From: an uncultured Angelakisella sp.
GTDB lineage: Bacteria > Bacillota > Clostridia > Oscillospirales > Ruminococcaceae
Direction: 5' to 3'
Length of the DNA stretch: 64,000 nt
NCBI GenBank assembly: GCA_910585535.1
Contig: CAJUFK010000002.1
Span: 1 to 64,000 of the forward strand
Part shown: positions 52,211-60,403 of the stretch, piece after piece
Layout: each line of letters starts with the position of its first letter
Numbering within the stretch: the first letter of the stretch is position 1
Notes under the pieces: generated by a model
Seen by the model: the letters and a program-made list of their open reading frames with translations, nothing else
Databases searched by the model: none
Told to the model about the DNA's origin: nothing
Translations under genes and position numbers: made by a program

Positions 52211-53317
52211 TCAGGGGCTATCATTAAAGAAGTGAACTAGGTAGTAGTCATCACAATATCTACAAGTTACCCCGCAAACTTCATTCGCACAATTATAATA
52301 TGTTAAATTAGCCCAGTGGTTAATAAATCCATCAAGCTTATTGTTTGGTATAATGTATAATGGAGTAAATGTACTATCTGATTCCATGGGAATGGTTTCT
52401 ATATGCTTCCATAAATCAAGCAAATTTCCATCGTATGCCCCTCGAATGTATGCGTTTGTAACTTTTTTAATGAATTCTGTTGTTCCGGTTCGTCCAGTAA
52501 TTTTAAAATGTGAGATACCTATATTATTATATATGGGTAAATCTTCAGGGCGGATAAAATTCATTTTTAGCCATATAGACATATCATTTCTACTATTAGT
52601 GCAACAACCCATCGGATAATCGTCCGGTAGAACATCCGTGCTATCATAACCTAATGAATGCAACAAATAGCAATGATCACGAAAAATGCAACTTGTAGCT
52701 GAATAGGAGCCTGCGCTCTCATTATAAACACCATTTCCGCAAAACTCATTGACAATTAAAATCAGCTCAATATTTTGTTTGCAGCAGTAATCAGATAATG
52801 ACCGCAAAAAGGGAAAGTCGCGGTTTTTTGATAAGTTGCAGCACATCTTGTTTATAGAAAACATATCTCTCCATATTTTTACTTGTGTAACTGTCTCGAT
52901 GCCTGCAATAGTGCTTAATTCCAGGTTTATAGTATCGCTAATATCCCGCACAAATGCAGCCATAATTGGCAATGTAACCGTAATAGTATCCACACCGCAA
53001 TCAACTAAAAAGCGAATATATTCCTTAATTTCCCGTTCGTGGTCAATAATATCCTTTTTAGTACCTACATTACTGGCATTTAGTGTGTAATCGAAGGCTA
53101 TTCCCGCATCATGAAGTTTTTGAATGTGTTTTCTAAAATCACTTCGGCTTACATTTGGAATTCTAAATTTGGGGCGTGCAGTCAAATCTGAACTTTCTGC
53201 TCTTGATCCATATACCTCGGAAATTAAGTTGCCAGATGATATTTGTTTGCTACTGATTAGATATTCTAAGAGGTCAAAAGTGAAGTTGTATCCCACCTTG
53301 AGAAAACTTTTCGCCAT
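52211..53317 (-). CDS. Peptidase U32-like protein
   Basis: This 368-residue protein is AT-rich at DNA level. It resembles the U32 family (UbiU/UbiV, RlhA, TrhP), with a TIM-barrel-like body and Cys residues in PMGCCTNSRNDM and CGVTCRYCDD that could bind a Fe-S cluster, plus HFKITGRTG. U32 proteins hydroxylate RNA bases or ubiquinone precursors rather than cut peptides. The ATG at 53317 follows GGAGG. Last gene of a four-gene islet. Confidence 0.68.
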   Translation of the reverse strand: MAKSFLKVGYNFTFDLLEYLISSKQISSGNLISEVYGSRAESSDLTARPKFRIPNVSRSDFRKHIQKLHDAGIAFDYTLNASNVGTKKDIIDHEREIKEYIRFLVDCGVDTITVTLPIMAAFVRDISDTINLELSTIAGIETVTQVKIWRDMFSINKMCCNLSKNRDFPFLRSLSDYCCKQNIELILIVNEFCGNGVYNESAGSYSATSCIFRDHCYLLHSLGYDSTDVLPDDYPMGCCTNSRNDMSIWLKMNFIRPEDLPIYNNIGISHFKITGRTGTTEFIKKVTNAYIRGAYDGNLLDLWKHIETIPMESDSTFTPLYIIPNNKLDGFINHWANLTYYNCANEVCGVTCRYCDDYYLVHFFNDSP

Positions 53318-54089
53318 AGTTTCCAACCTCCGCAATAAATCCATTTCTACTCCATAACCATAATGGAGTATGAATATCAATAGCACATCTATCTGTTCCC
53401 ATGAAAACCTGATTCCACAGTTCACTTACAATTTCACGGATATTAGGATTGTCCATATCGTTTAATTCTATTAAACCAAGTCTGACGCTCGCTTGCAAGA
53501 CATGAGTATCTGGTGCGACCGTGATATTTGATCTGTCTATAAATTGAGCATCTGTATATTGTTCCATAACATATAGCCAGTAATTCATAATCTTGGTACC
53601 AGATAAATATGGAAACATTTTTTTGTGGCCGAGCATATACTGTTTTATGTCTGCTACAGAATAATTAAATCTCGAGAAGAAGCTTTTAACACTCCCGTCA
53701 AAGCCTAAAAAAGTCTCACAAAGCTGAAACCATATTTGAGGATGTTTATTGGGCTGAAGGGCTACTTTGTATTTTAGCAAACAATCTCGTAGTTGATCAA
53801 TACCCATATTAAGAACTGCTTGTGGAACAAAAACATCGGAGATTTCATCATCGAAATATGTTTTTTCAGCGGCTTCCCAAAGTCGATAAGAATTTCTTTG
53901 ATAATTTAGCGACATAGGAAGCGTAAAATAAAGATAGTTTTCATCCGAATCTTTGTTTAGCCTCGGATTTGCATCTTCGGGCATAAACTCGCCGCCTAAA
54001 GCTCCCGATTTGTATAACTCTATTAATTGCTCAGCTGCTTCTCGAATACATTGTATTTTTTCTGTTGATAACGGAAAGACTTTACTCAT
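53274..54089 (-). CDS. HhH-GPD-like (base-excision glycosylase fold) protein
   Basis: This 271-residue protein has a C-terminal half with the order expected of HhH-GPD glycosylases: FPYLSGTKIMNYWLYVM as the hairpin-like element and ITVAPDTHVLQASVRLGLI with the PDTH aspartate equivalent to the catalytic Asp. The N-terminal half (YFTLPMSLNYQRNSYRLWEAAE) is unusual. Releasing or handling a modified base or nucleoside is suggested, not shown. It overlaps both neighbours. Confidence 0.5.
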   Translation of the reverse strand: MSKVFPLSTEKIQCIREAAEQLIELYKSGALGGEFMPEDANPRLNKDSDENYLYFTLPMSLNYQRNSYRLWEAAEKTYFDDEISDVFVPQAVLNMGIDQLRDCLLKYKVALQPNKHPQIWFQLCETFLGFDGSVKSFFSRFNYSVADIKQYMLGHKKMFPYLSGTKIMNYWLYVMEQYTDAQFIDRSNITVAPDTHVLQASVRLGLIELNDMDNPNIREIVSELWNQVFMGTDRCAIDIHTPLWLWSRNGFIAEVGNYGEKFSQGGIQLHF

Positions 54090-55368
54090 TTGTGTATATA
54101 CACCTCTTTCGGTATATTGCTGTTGTAACAATGTTTAAATCACTTATACTTTTATTAAGATAATCAGCGGCACTGCTTATTGCTGGTGAAACTTCGCCTC
54201 CATTCAAAGAATCTCCCGCTTCTTGTTTTAAAAAGACTTTCTCGAATCCGCAGCTGCGTAATAGGATGTCTAGCTCCGCATCCGATGGAATAAATGAAAA
54301 CACCTGTACAGTTTCCCCTGAATCTAAAACAAATGATGTTTTATTCCAACTCTTTTTCTCTTTTCGCAGACCCGTTGCCCATTCGTTGGCTGGAATTGAA
54401 AAAACAAAGTAGCCTTGCTCTTTAAGGATTCGCCCTATCTCACAAATTGCTTCAGGATATAGATAGGGATCAGCTAATGAGGCAACTACCACATCATATA
54501 TCTCTGCTTCAGAATTAGTACAACGAATACTCGATACAATCTTATTCACCAAAGAATTTGCATTTAGCATTGAACTTGAAATATCGAATCCAACATAGGA
54601 TTGACATTTTGGAGCCGCTATACCATAGAGCCAGCCTCTCCCGGGTCCTATTTCTGCTACCACGGTATCTTTTGTAACATACATTTCAAATGCTTTGCGA
54701 AAAAAGGCAAGGGATAATTCATGAAAATTTCGTGTTGTAATGCGTTTTTCTTCCGTAAAATCAATGGCTGCTTTTTCATAGCCACATCTATTTAATTTAT
54801 CAATTTGGCCTGAAGGAGGATAAATTGACATAAATTCTACGATAGCATTTATTCTTTCGTTAAAATAATATGCGTTTTTTTCTGGTGTTAAGTTTATATC
54901 GTAGAAAAAGACAATGTCAAAGGCATCTTCATCTATATTGTCATAATATAGATTATCTTGTTGTGTCCTCTCTAAGCTTTCTGCCGATGTGCAGTCTGAT
55001 TTAACAAGAACTGAAAGTACAATACCCTCGAATGCAGCTTGAATCTTGAAATGATTTTGGGGGTGAATCTCTTTGATAGGTATCTTTTCATCAAAAAGAA
55101 TATCTATAATTGATTGATACTTTATTGCGTAAGAGTTTCCGTAAATACAATCCACATTAAAAAACTCGCCATTTTGATTAAGGCGCACAAACTCACTATG
55201 CGAAATAAATCTATACTCCTCATCACTTTCATCAGTGCGTTTCACTCTAGTGGTATATGATATTGGGCGCTTATATAATGACGGAAAACATTTAATTAAC
55301 GAATTTATTAAAGTTGTTTTTCCGCTTCCGCTTCTCCCGCCGACAGCAATAAAAAGATTTTTTCTCAT
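54082..55368 (-). CDS. Guanylate-kinase-like and SAM-methyltransferase fusion protein
   Basis: This 428-residue fusion has residues about 1-190 resembling guanylate kinase: P-loop GGRSGSGKTTL and the GMP-binding stretch SYTTRVKRTDESDEEYRFIS. Residues about 215-400 are a class I methyltransferase with motif I VAEIGPGRGWLYG and FDISSSML. I know of no standard protein joining these. Modification of a guanine nucleotide or guanine-derived base is inferred. Start ATG at 55368 after AAAGGTGAG. Confidence 0.72.
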   Translation of the reverse strand: MRKNLFIAVGGRSGSGKTTLINSLIKCFPSLYKRPISYTTRVKRTDESDEEYRFISHSEFVRLNQNGEFFNVDCIYGNSYAIKYQSIIDILFDEKIPIKEIHPQNHFKIQAAFEGIVLSVLVKSDCTSAESLERTQQDNLYYDNIDEDAFDIVFFYDINLTPEKNAYYFNERINAIVEFMSIYPPSGQIDKLNRCGYEKAAIDFTEEKRITTRNFHELSLAFFRKAFEMYVTKDTVVAEIGPGRGWLYGIAAPKCQSYVGFDISSSMLNANSLVNKIVSSIRCTNSEAEIYDVVVASLADPYLYPEAICEIGRILKEQGYFVFSIPANEWATGLRKEKKSWNKTSFVLDSGETVQVFSFIPSDAELDILLRSCGFEKVFLKQEAGDSLNGGEVSPAISSAADYLNKSISDLNIVTTAIYRKRCIYTNE

Positions 55369-55384
55369 ATGTATGTCTCACCTT

Positions 55385-56146
55385 TCAGTGAATGATAAAA
55401 ATTACATTTTTTGTCCCTTTATGTGTACATAAACCACAATCAGCGCAGCAAGCGACTTGCAAATATTGCTCAGGGCAAATAAATGCATCACCTTTCAAGA
55501 GCCATTGGATAACATCTTCATTTGTTGGAGCAACAATGCTCTTGCGCCATCCTAAAGGAATACTTCTCATGGTATCATCCCATGATGCGAATAAATTAAC
55601 ATTATTTAGTAAAGCAAGCTGTGATAAGGGATTCAACAGATTTTCAACTGCCCAAGATCGGGTATATCCCCAAAACTGTATATTCGGAAACATTTTGCAT
55701 ATTTTATGCCACATTTCTATATAGTCAATTGAGTAAAAATCTCCGCAGGAGTGAAGTCGAACCCCAATATGCTTATATTCCTGTTCGGATAGTTGTTGTA
55801 TAATTCTCCCTTCCAACGCAGAAGGATTATTAAGCGCCCACCACCAGTTCTGCTGCCAGCGCCGCATAGGAAAAACATCTTGTCTTGAGTCTAAATTGTA
55901 ACAATTTTTATTGCACCATGCTGAAGCCCCTGGGCAGGTTGTACGAACTGGAATATTCCAAACAAATACTTTGTCAAAAACCTTTCCGCTTACACCTGTC
56001 TTTTTGTTCCCGTTTTCAAGACCATCAGGAAAATCGCCTTTACTCCGTGGGGGTATTGGATAAAAAGAAGAGGCTAAATCATATATCTTTGTGCGTTCTA
56101 CCTGCCTTAAGCTATTGGGGATAGGTCGTTTGTTTGTAAAGAACAA
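55385..56146 (-). CDS. GP88-family protein
   Basis: This 253-residue protein matches the GP88 family known from phages and plasmids: TCPGASAWCNKNCYNLDS, VRLHSCGDFYSIDYIEMW and FWGYTRSWAV are typical, and a C-terminal Cys cluster reads CCADCGLCTHKGTK. The Cys pattern suggests Fe-S or zinc binding. Function unknown. TTG start at 56146 with CGAGGTGAT upstream. First gene of the AT-rich islet, with a long leader. Confidence 0.78.
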   Translation of the reverse strand: MFFTNKRPIPNSLRQVERTKIYDLASSFYPIPPRSKGDFPDGLENGNKKTGVSGKVFDKVFVWNIPVRTTCPGASAWCNKNCYNLDSRQDVFPMRRWQQNWWWALNNPSALEGRIIQQLSEQEYKHIGVRLHSCGDFYSIDYIEMWHKICKMFPNIQFWGYTRSWAVENLLNPLSQLALLNNVNLFASWDDTMRSIPLGWRKSIVAPTNEDVIQWLLKGDAFICPEQYLQVACCADCGLCTHKGTKNVIFIIH

Positions 56147-56475
56147 GCAGTATCACCTCGTTTAATATTAGGAATAATACTTTCGGGGACTGCTGTATGT
56201 ATAGTGTAGAAAGAACTCTTGTTTATAAGCACCACTTGCTACAAGGCAAGCAACTTTTAAAAGGCAATTCAGTTTCTTCCAGATAGGGTATCTTGCAAAG
56301 TGTTTAGTTTCCACAGAAATTATTAGGCTTTCTTTCTGATGATCAGCGTTTTAAAATATTCATTAATATAGTTTATTCCTACAGTAGAATTTAATCCGAA
56401 AGTTATATGGTCATTTCTCATATATACTATCGATTATATTTAATGTACTTTCGTAAGGTAAAAAATGTTTTGTAC

Positions 56476-56504
56476 ATTATACCATATATTCTCTGACATG
56501 TCTA
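56476..56504 (-). promoter_or_regulatory. Promoter of the AT-rich four-gene islet
   Basis: On the minus strand TAGACA and TATAAT are 17 bp apart. The first gene starts at 56146, leaving a roughly 320-nt AT-rich leader (56147-56470) in which I see only weak hairpins and no ORF. Confidence 0.55.
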
Positions 56505-56562
56505 GTACTTTCGGCGTTTTTCACAATTTCCTAGATGGCTAGTGTTATCAATTAGATAGGCA

Positions 56563-56606
56563 AAAACAGGCCGATACAGCAACCCCAAGGATTAACTGTA
56601 TCGGCC
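56563..56606 (-). terminator. Terminator of ICE block C
   Basis: On the minus strand GGCCGATACAG, a 16-base loop and CTGTATCGGCC are followed by TGTTTTTGCC. It ends the leftward S1-like gene transcript and insulates the AT-rich islet. Confidence 0.82.
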
Positions 56607-56613
56607 CGGCATT

Positions 56614-57957
56614 TTACCACTTCGCCAGAATCCTGGCATAGATGAGCTTCCTCCGCTCATCATACCGGGTAATGTGTATCAGCACCGTATCCCCGATGGC
56701 AAACTGGGTGTCAAAGTGGTTGTTGGAATACAGGCAAAGGCAGGTCACCCCGTCCTTCATGGAGCAGAAGATCCCCCCGGCGTACTTCCCGCTGATGACC
56801 GCCTGCCGGCGGCAGCCTACCGGGTGGCGTAACTCCGCCCCGTCAAAGGGGTTGGGGTTTACCTCCTTCACCGAGATGACCGGCTTTCCCGTTTCGGGGG
56901 AAAAGCCTTTTAAGACAGCCTCCAGCTCCTGGCCGGGACGGTACTTCTCCCGCAGGTCGGCGATGGCGGTGTAGCTGAGGTCCCGCTGGGTGCAGGGGAT
57001 GTCAAAGCCGCCGCACTCCAGAAGGCACCGCTTGGGCCCGGCGGTCAGCACCCGGCAGGGGACCCGAACGCCGCTTTCCCCGGCGTGGAGGCTACGGAAC
57101 CGCCGCCGCTGCTTCTGCATGGCCAGCTTTCGGGAGGCGATGGCGCACTCCCCGGCCCGATCCACTTCCAGGATGACATACTCCACCTTTGCCCCCACCA
57201 AACTCCTGGTCACATGGTCGGGGCGCTCCTCCCCGGCGGCCCAGATCTCCGTCTCCGGGATGATGACCTTGACCCGGTAGCTGATGATGACCAGGCTGCG
57301 GATGGTTCGCCGCTCCGTCTGCCCGGTCTCCGGGTTTTGGAAGGTAACGGTGTTGGTGTCCACGCCGGTGACCTCCCCGGCAAGGATGGACTGGGAGCGG
57401 TAGGAGGCGTAGATGGCCTGCCATTCCTGGAGCTGCTCCGGGGAGAGGTCCCGGTCCAGCTCTTTGAAATCGGTGTGGAAGAACTCGGCCCGGCGCTGGG
57501 CCTGGAGCTTTTCCGCTTCAGTTTCGGTCTTGGCCGCTGCGGACCGCCGTTTAGGCTTGGCAGGAGCGGGAGCCGGGGCAGATTCCTCCGGTGTGGGTGC
57601 GGCTTCGTCCGCTGCCGCCTCTGCCGGAGGATCATCTTTTCCCGGAGAGCTCTCCGCCTCCATGACCACCGAATAGAGGGGCGCGCCCTCCTCCTCCAAG
57701 GGCGGCTCATCGGGGGACAAAGGCTCCTGGTTTTCCGGGGGAGTTTCCGGCGGCGTAGCGGCCTCCTCTGGGACGGGAACTTCTTCCGGGACAGGAACCT
57801 CTTCCAGGACAAGGGCCTCCTCCGGGACGGGAGCCTCTTTCGGAATGGGGGTTTCCTCCGGGGTCTCCAAAGATGCCTCCTTCGTCTTTTCCTGGATGGC
57901 CTCCTCCTGCTGGGACAAAAGCTCCGCTTCGATTTGGGCTTTGGTCTTTCTGGGCAT
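56614..57957 (-). CDS. S1-like OB-fold protein with Pro/Glu-rich N-terminal repeats
   Basis: This 447-residue protein has residues about 20-145 of low-complexity Pro/Glu/Ala sequence with repeats of PVPEE type, then a charged helix and two OB-like segments, the first around ILAGEVTGVDTNTV and the last ending FAIGDTVLIHITRYDERRKLIYARILAKW, typical of S1 domains. RNA or single-stranded DNA binding is likely. Last gene of block C. Confidence 0.68.
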   Translation of the reverse strand: MPRKTKAQIEAELLSQQEEAIQEKTKEASLETPEETPIPKEAPVPEEALVLEEVPVPEEVPVPEEAATPPETPPENQEPLSPDEPPLEEEGAPLYSVVMEAESSPGKDDPPAEAAADEAAPTPEESAPAPAPAKPKRRSAAAKTETEAEKLQAQRRAEFFHTDFKELDRDLSPEQLQEWQAIYASYRSQSILAGEVTGVDTNTVTFQNPETGQTERRTIRSLVIISYRVKVIIPETEIWAAGEERPDHVTRSLVGAKVEYVILEVDRAGECAIASRKLAMQKQRRRFRSLHAGESGVRVPCRVLTAGPKRCLLECGGFDIPCTQRDLSYTAIADLREKYRPGQELEAVLKGFSPETGKPVISVKEVNPNPFDGAELRHPVGCRRQAVISGKYAGGIFCSMKDGVTCLCLYSNNHFDTQFAIGDTVLIHITRYDERRKLIYARILAKW

Positions 57958-57999
57958 TTTCTGTTCTCCTTTCGTTGATATGATTTCAAACGGCCTGCG

Positions 58000-58557
58000 T
58001 TATCCTTGGTTGGCAGCACCCCCTCCACAATCCTCCGCCCGGAGGAAGCGATACCCGCCATTCCCGTCCGGCAGGGCGAAATAGGTCCTGGGGACGGAGG
58101 CCAGCGGGGCGATCTGCTCCTCCCGCCGGATGGCAAAGATACAGGTGCAGACGAACCGGGAAAGCTGCGACTCTAACTGCAAGAGCGCCTTCCGCTCCTG
58201 GCCGGGGGCCACGGGGATGATCTTGAAGTCCAGATACCCCCGCCGGTCCTCCAGGTAGAAGGCCAGCTTGGCGGGCGGGCTGCCACCGCCGAACTCCGGC
58301 AGGGCATCCCCGGACAAAAGCCGCATCACATCTATGGCGGCCAGCATCTCCCCATCCCGCTCCTGGCCAGGAAGAAGGACCAGCTGTTTCTCCCGGCAAA
58401 GGCGTCCCAGGAATTGGAGCTGCCGCAGGTCGCTTTCCACCTGCTTTGGGGTACTGCCGAATTTCAGATGGCAGAGCCATTCCAGCTGTTCCCGGCGGGC
58501 GCAACGGAAAATTTTCATGGCGTCCAGCAGCCAGGCCTGGAAGCTGGTCATCATCAT
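58000..58557 (-). CDS. DUF5697-like protein
   Basis: This 185-residue protein has a winged-helix-like N-terminus (LLDAMKIFRCARREQLEWLCHLKFGSTPKQVESDLRQL) and a C-terminal mixed domain. Similar proteins lie beside the RepA gene in ICEs of gut Clostridia. The ATG at 58557 overlaps the RepA stop as ATGA, and GGAGGGG lies upstream. A DNA-binding accessory role in replication is inferred. Confidence 0.68.
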   Translation of the reverse strand: MMMTSFQAWLLDAMKIFRCARREQLEWLCHLKFGSTPKQVESDLRQLQFLGRLCREKQLVLLPGQERDGEMLAAIDVMRLLSGDALPEFGGGSPPAKLAFYLEDRRGYLDFKIIPVAPGQERKALLQLESQLSRFVCTCIFAIRREEQIAPLASVPRTYFALPDGNGGYRFLRAEDCGGGAANQG

Positions 58558-59519
58558 AGGAACCCCTCCCTTCCCGGAGGGCCCGCCATGGAGTTGAGAA
58601 AAGGGTCCACCAGCAGGTCGCTTTCCTGTTCCCAGATGGAGTTGAGAACCACCGCCATGACATAGGCGGTGCTGTTTTTCACCTTCCGCTCCCGGTTGGA
58701 CTGGAGCTTTTCCAGGGCAGATTGCAAAATCGAGCCGTCCAGCTCCCAAAGATGGGAACGCACCTTCTCCTGGGGAAGGGTGGCCCCGCCCAGGGTGAAG
58801 CTGGACGAATAGTAAAGACGCTCCACGGCGTTGCGGAACACCCCTGCCACCTCCGGGGAGAAAAGGTCCAGTTCGCAGTTCTCCAGGATGGCCTCCAGTT
58901 CGTCCGGCGGACTGACTTTTTTCTCTCCTCTCTCGATCTTTCTCTGCTCAGTCTTATTTGGGTGCGGAATTTGCAGGTCTTGACCTTCCGAAACGGCAGG
59001 GCCAAAGCTGTCAAAGCCGCACTCCTTGACCTGCGGCCCCGGCAGTTCTTCCCTGGCCGGAATATCCCGGAGAGATGCCGGCTTCGCAGGTCTTGGCTTC
59101 CCGCCGCTGAAGGGGGCGCTGGTGTGAGCTTCGGCATCTCCTTTCTCCAGCCGCACCAGGGCCAGATAGATCTGATTGGCGTTTCCCCGGCCCAGCCGCC
59201 GCTCCCAGATGAGGTCCACCGCCGCCAGCTCCTTGAAGCACTCGATGGCCTTTCGGTAGCTGATCTGCATCTCCTCCGCCAAAGCCTCCCTGGGGAAGAT
59301 CACAAACACCTCCCCGTCCCGGTTGACCCAGCCATTGAGCCGGGAAAGCTGAAAGCGGTTCAGCAGGAAGGTATAGGCCACCTTCGCCTCCAGGGACAAA
59401 GATTTATACCTGCTGTGGGAAAAGAGCCAGCGGGGCATCTGCAAATGGAAGAAGGACACGATGTCCGATTGGGTCATGAGGGGAAAATCCGGGCGGGTGG
59501 TCAATGGGGCTGCCTTCAT
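58554..59519 (-). CDS. Replication initiator protein A domain / DUF6017 protein
   Basis: This 321-residue protein has the RepA N-terminal winged-helix domain (residues about 18-130, with FFHLQMPRWLFSHSRYKSLSLEAKVAYTFLLNRFQLS) and a C-terminal DUF6017-like region ending in KNSTAYVMAVVLNSIWEQESDL. This is the standard initiator of plasmids and ICEs in Firmicutes and probably starts replication of the excised circle. The ATG is at 59519 with an upstream GGAG-like site. Confidence 0.87.
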   Translation of the reverse strand: MKAAPLTTRPDFPLMTQSDIVSFFHLQMPRWLFSHSRYKSLSLEAKVAYTFLLNRFQLSRLNGWVNRDGEVFVIFPREALAEEMQISYRKAIECFKELAAVDLIWERRLGRGNANQIYLALVRLEKGDAEAHTSAPFSGGKPRPAKPASLRDIPAREELPGPQVKECGFDSFGPAVSEGQDLQIPHPNKTEQRKIERGEKKVSPPDELEAILENCELDLFSPEVAGVFRNAVERLYYSSSFTLGGATLPQEKVRSHLWELDGSILQSALEKLQSNRERKVKNSTAYVMAVVLNSIWEQESDLLVDPFLNSMAGPPGREGFL

Positions 59520-59550
59520 GGGTCGTCACGCTCCTTAAAAATGGCATAAG

Positions 59551-59579
59551 AAAAACGCCTTCCAAACGGAAAGGCGTTT
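59551..59579. terminator. Terminator between RepA gene and AT-rich insert
   Basis: AAAAACGCCTT, a short loop and AAGGCGTTTA form a hairpin. On the minus strand it is followed by GTTTTTC, so it ends the 59629 gene transcript before repA. Confidence 0.75.
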
Positions 59580-59628
59580 AATTTATAATGTAACAGTAAA
59601 AGTTTAGTTGTACGGCAAAAGCATCTTG

Positions 59629-60306
59629 TTATTCATGTTGATGACTTTCAAAAAAAGCCCTTATTTCGGCTATAAATTGAAATGTTAGTTCATATGCTTC
59701 ACTTGCCTCTTTGATTTTAGGATAGTATTTTGCTTCCGTAGCTTTCAAAATATGCGTGTTATTTCTTAAATCATATAAAGCACAATATCTATCTTTAGTG
59801 TTCTGTGTCAGTATGCCTTTTTCAAGCGCAAATTCTGCCTTTGTTGGGTTTGTTGTCCATGAAATTTGTGCTTTCTCAGTCTTTACAGTGCACAAGACGG
59901 CTTGTTTGCTATCATATGTAATCGCTGTTTTGTTAGACAGTGCATTTTTTATTTCCACAAATTTTTTTGCTGCATATTTATCTTCGAACTCTTTCTTAAA
60001 GAACATGCTTATTGTATAATTTAGAAGAGCCTCACAAATAGAAGCATATTGAATAATTTGAAAATTAACAAATCCTTTGTTTTTCCCCATCGGTAAACTT
60101 AATGTTTGCATTAATGTATATGCAAACCGAGCTTGGAAAAAGGCTTCTCCCAAATGTTCTTTTAAGGCTTCATTCCCGAGAAAAGAAAACAAATTCTTAA
60201 ACCACTCGTTTGGATATTCAGCTTCATCATAATTCCAATCCGAAATCAAGTTTCTTTTACAACACAGAACAACTTTGGCTTTCTCATCTTTGGTAAGTTT
60301 CATCAT
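59629..60306 (-). CDS. AT-rich accessory gene, possible HEPN-like protein
   Basis: This 225-residue soluble, helical protein has low GC compared with its neighbours. It lies alone between two transfer genes, with a ribosome site AGGGGG and its own terminator. Segments IQYASICEALLNYTISMFF and CALYDLRNNTHIL recall the two helices and the R...H motif of HEPN proteins, but the spacing (RNNTH) is not canonical. If HEPN, it may be an RNase used in defence; otherwise unknown. Confidence 0.5.
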   Translation of the reverse strand: MMKLTKDEKAKVVLCCKRNLISDWNYDEAEYPNEWFKNLFSFLGNEALKEHLGEAFFQARFAYTLMQTLSLPMGKNKGFVNFQIIQYASICEALLNYTISMFFKKEFEDKYAAKKFVEIKNALSNKTAITYDSKQAVLCTVKTEKAQISWTTNPTKAEFALEKGILTQNTKDRYCALYDLRNNTHILKATEAKYYPKIKEASEAYELTFQFIAEIRAFFESHQHE

Positions 60307-60403
60307 TGTTTCCCCCTATTTCAAATTCAATTATGACAATGTTAGCCATCGTATTAGTGTTTCTATTTTTATTGATGTGTATCCTTTTCCTATAAAATTA
60401 TAC

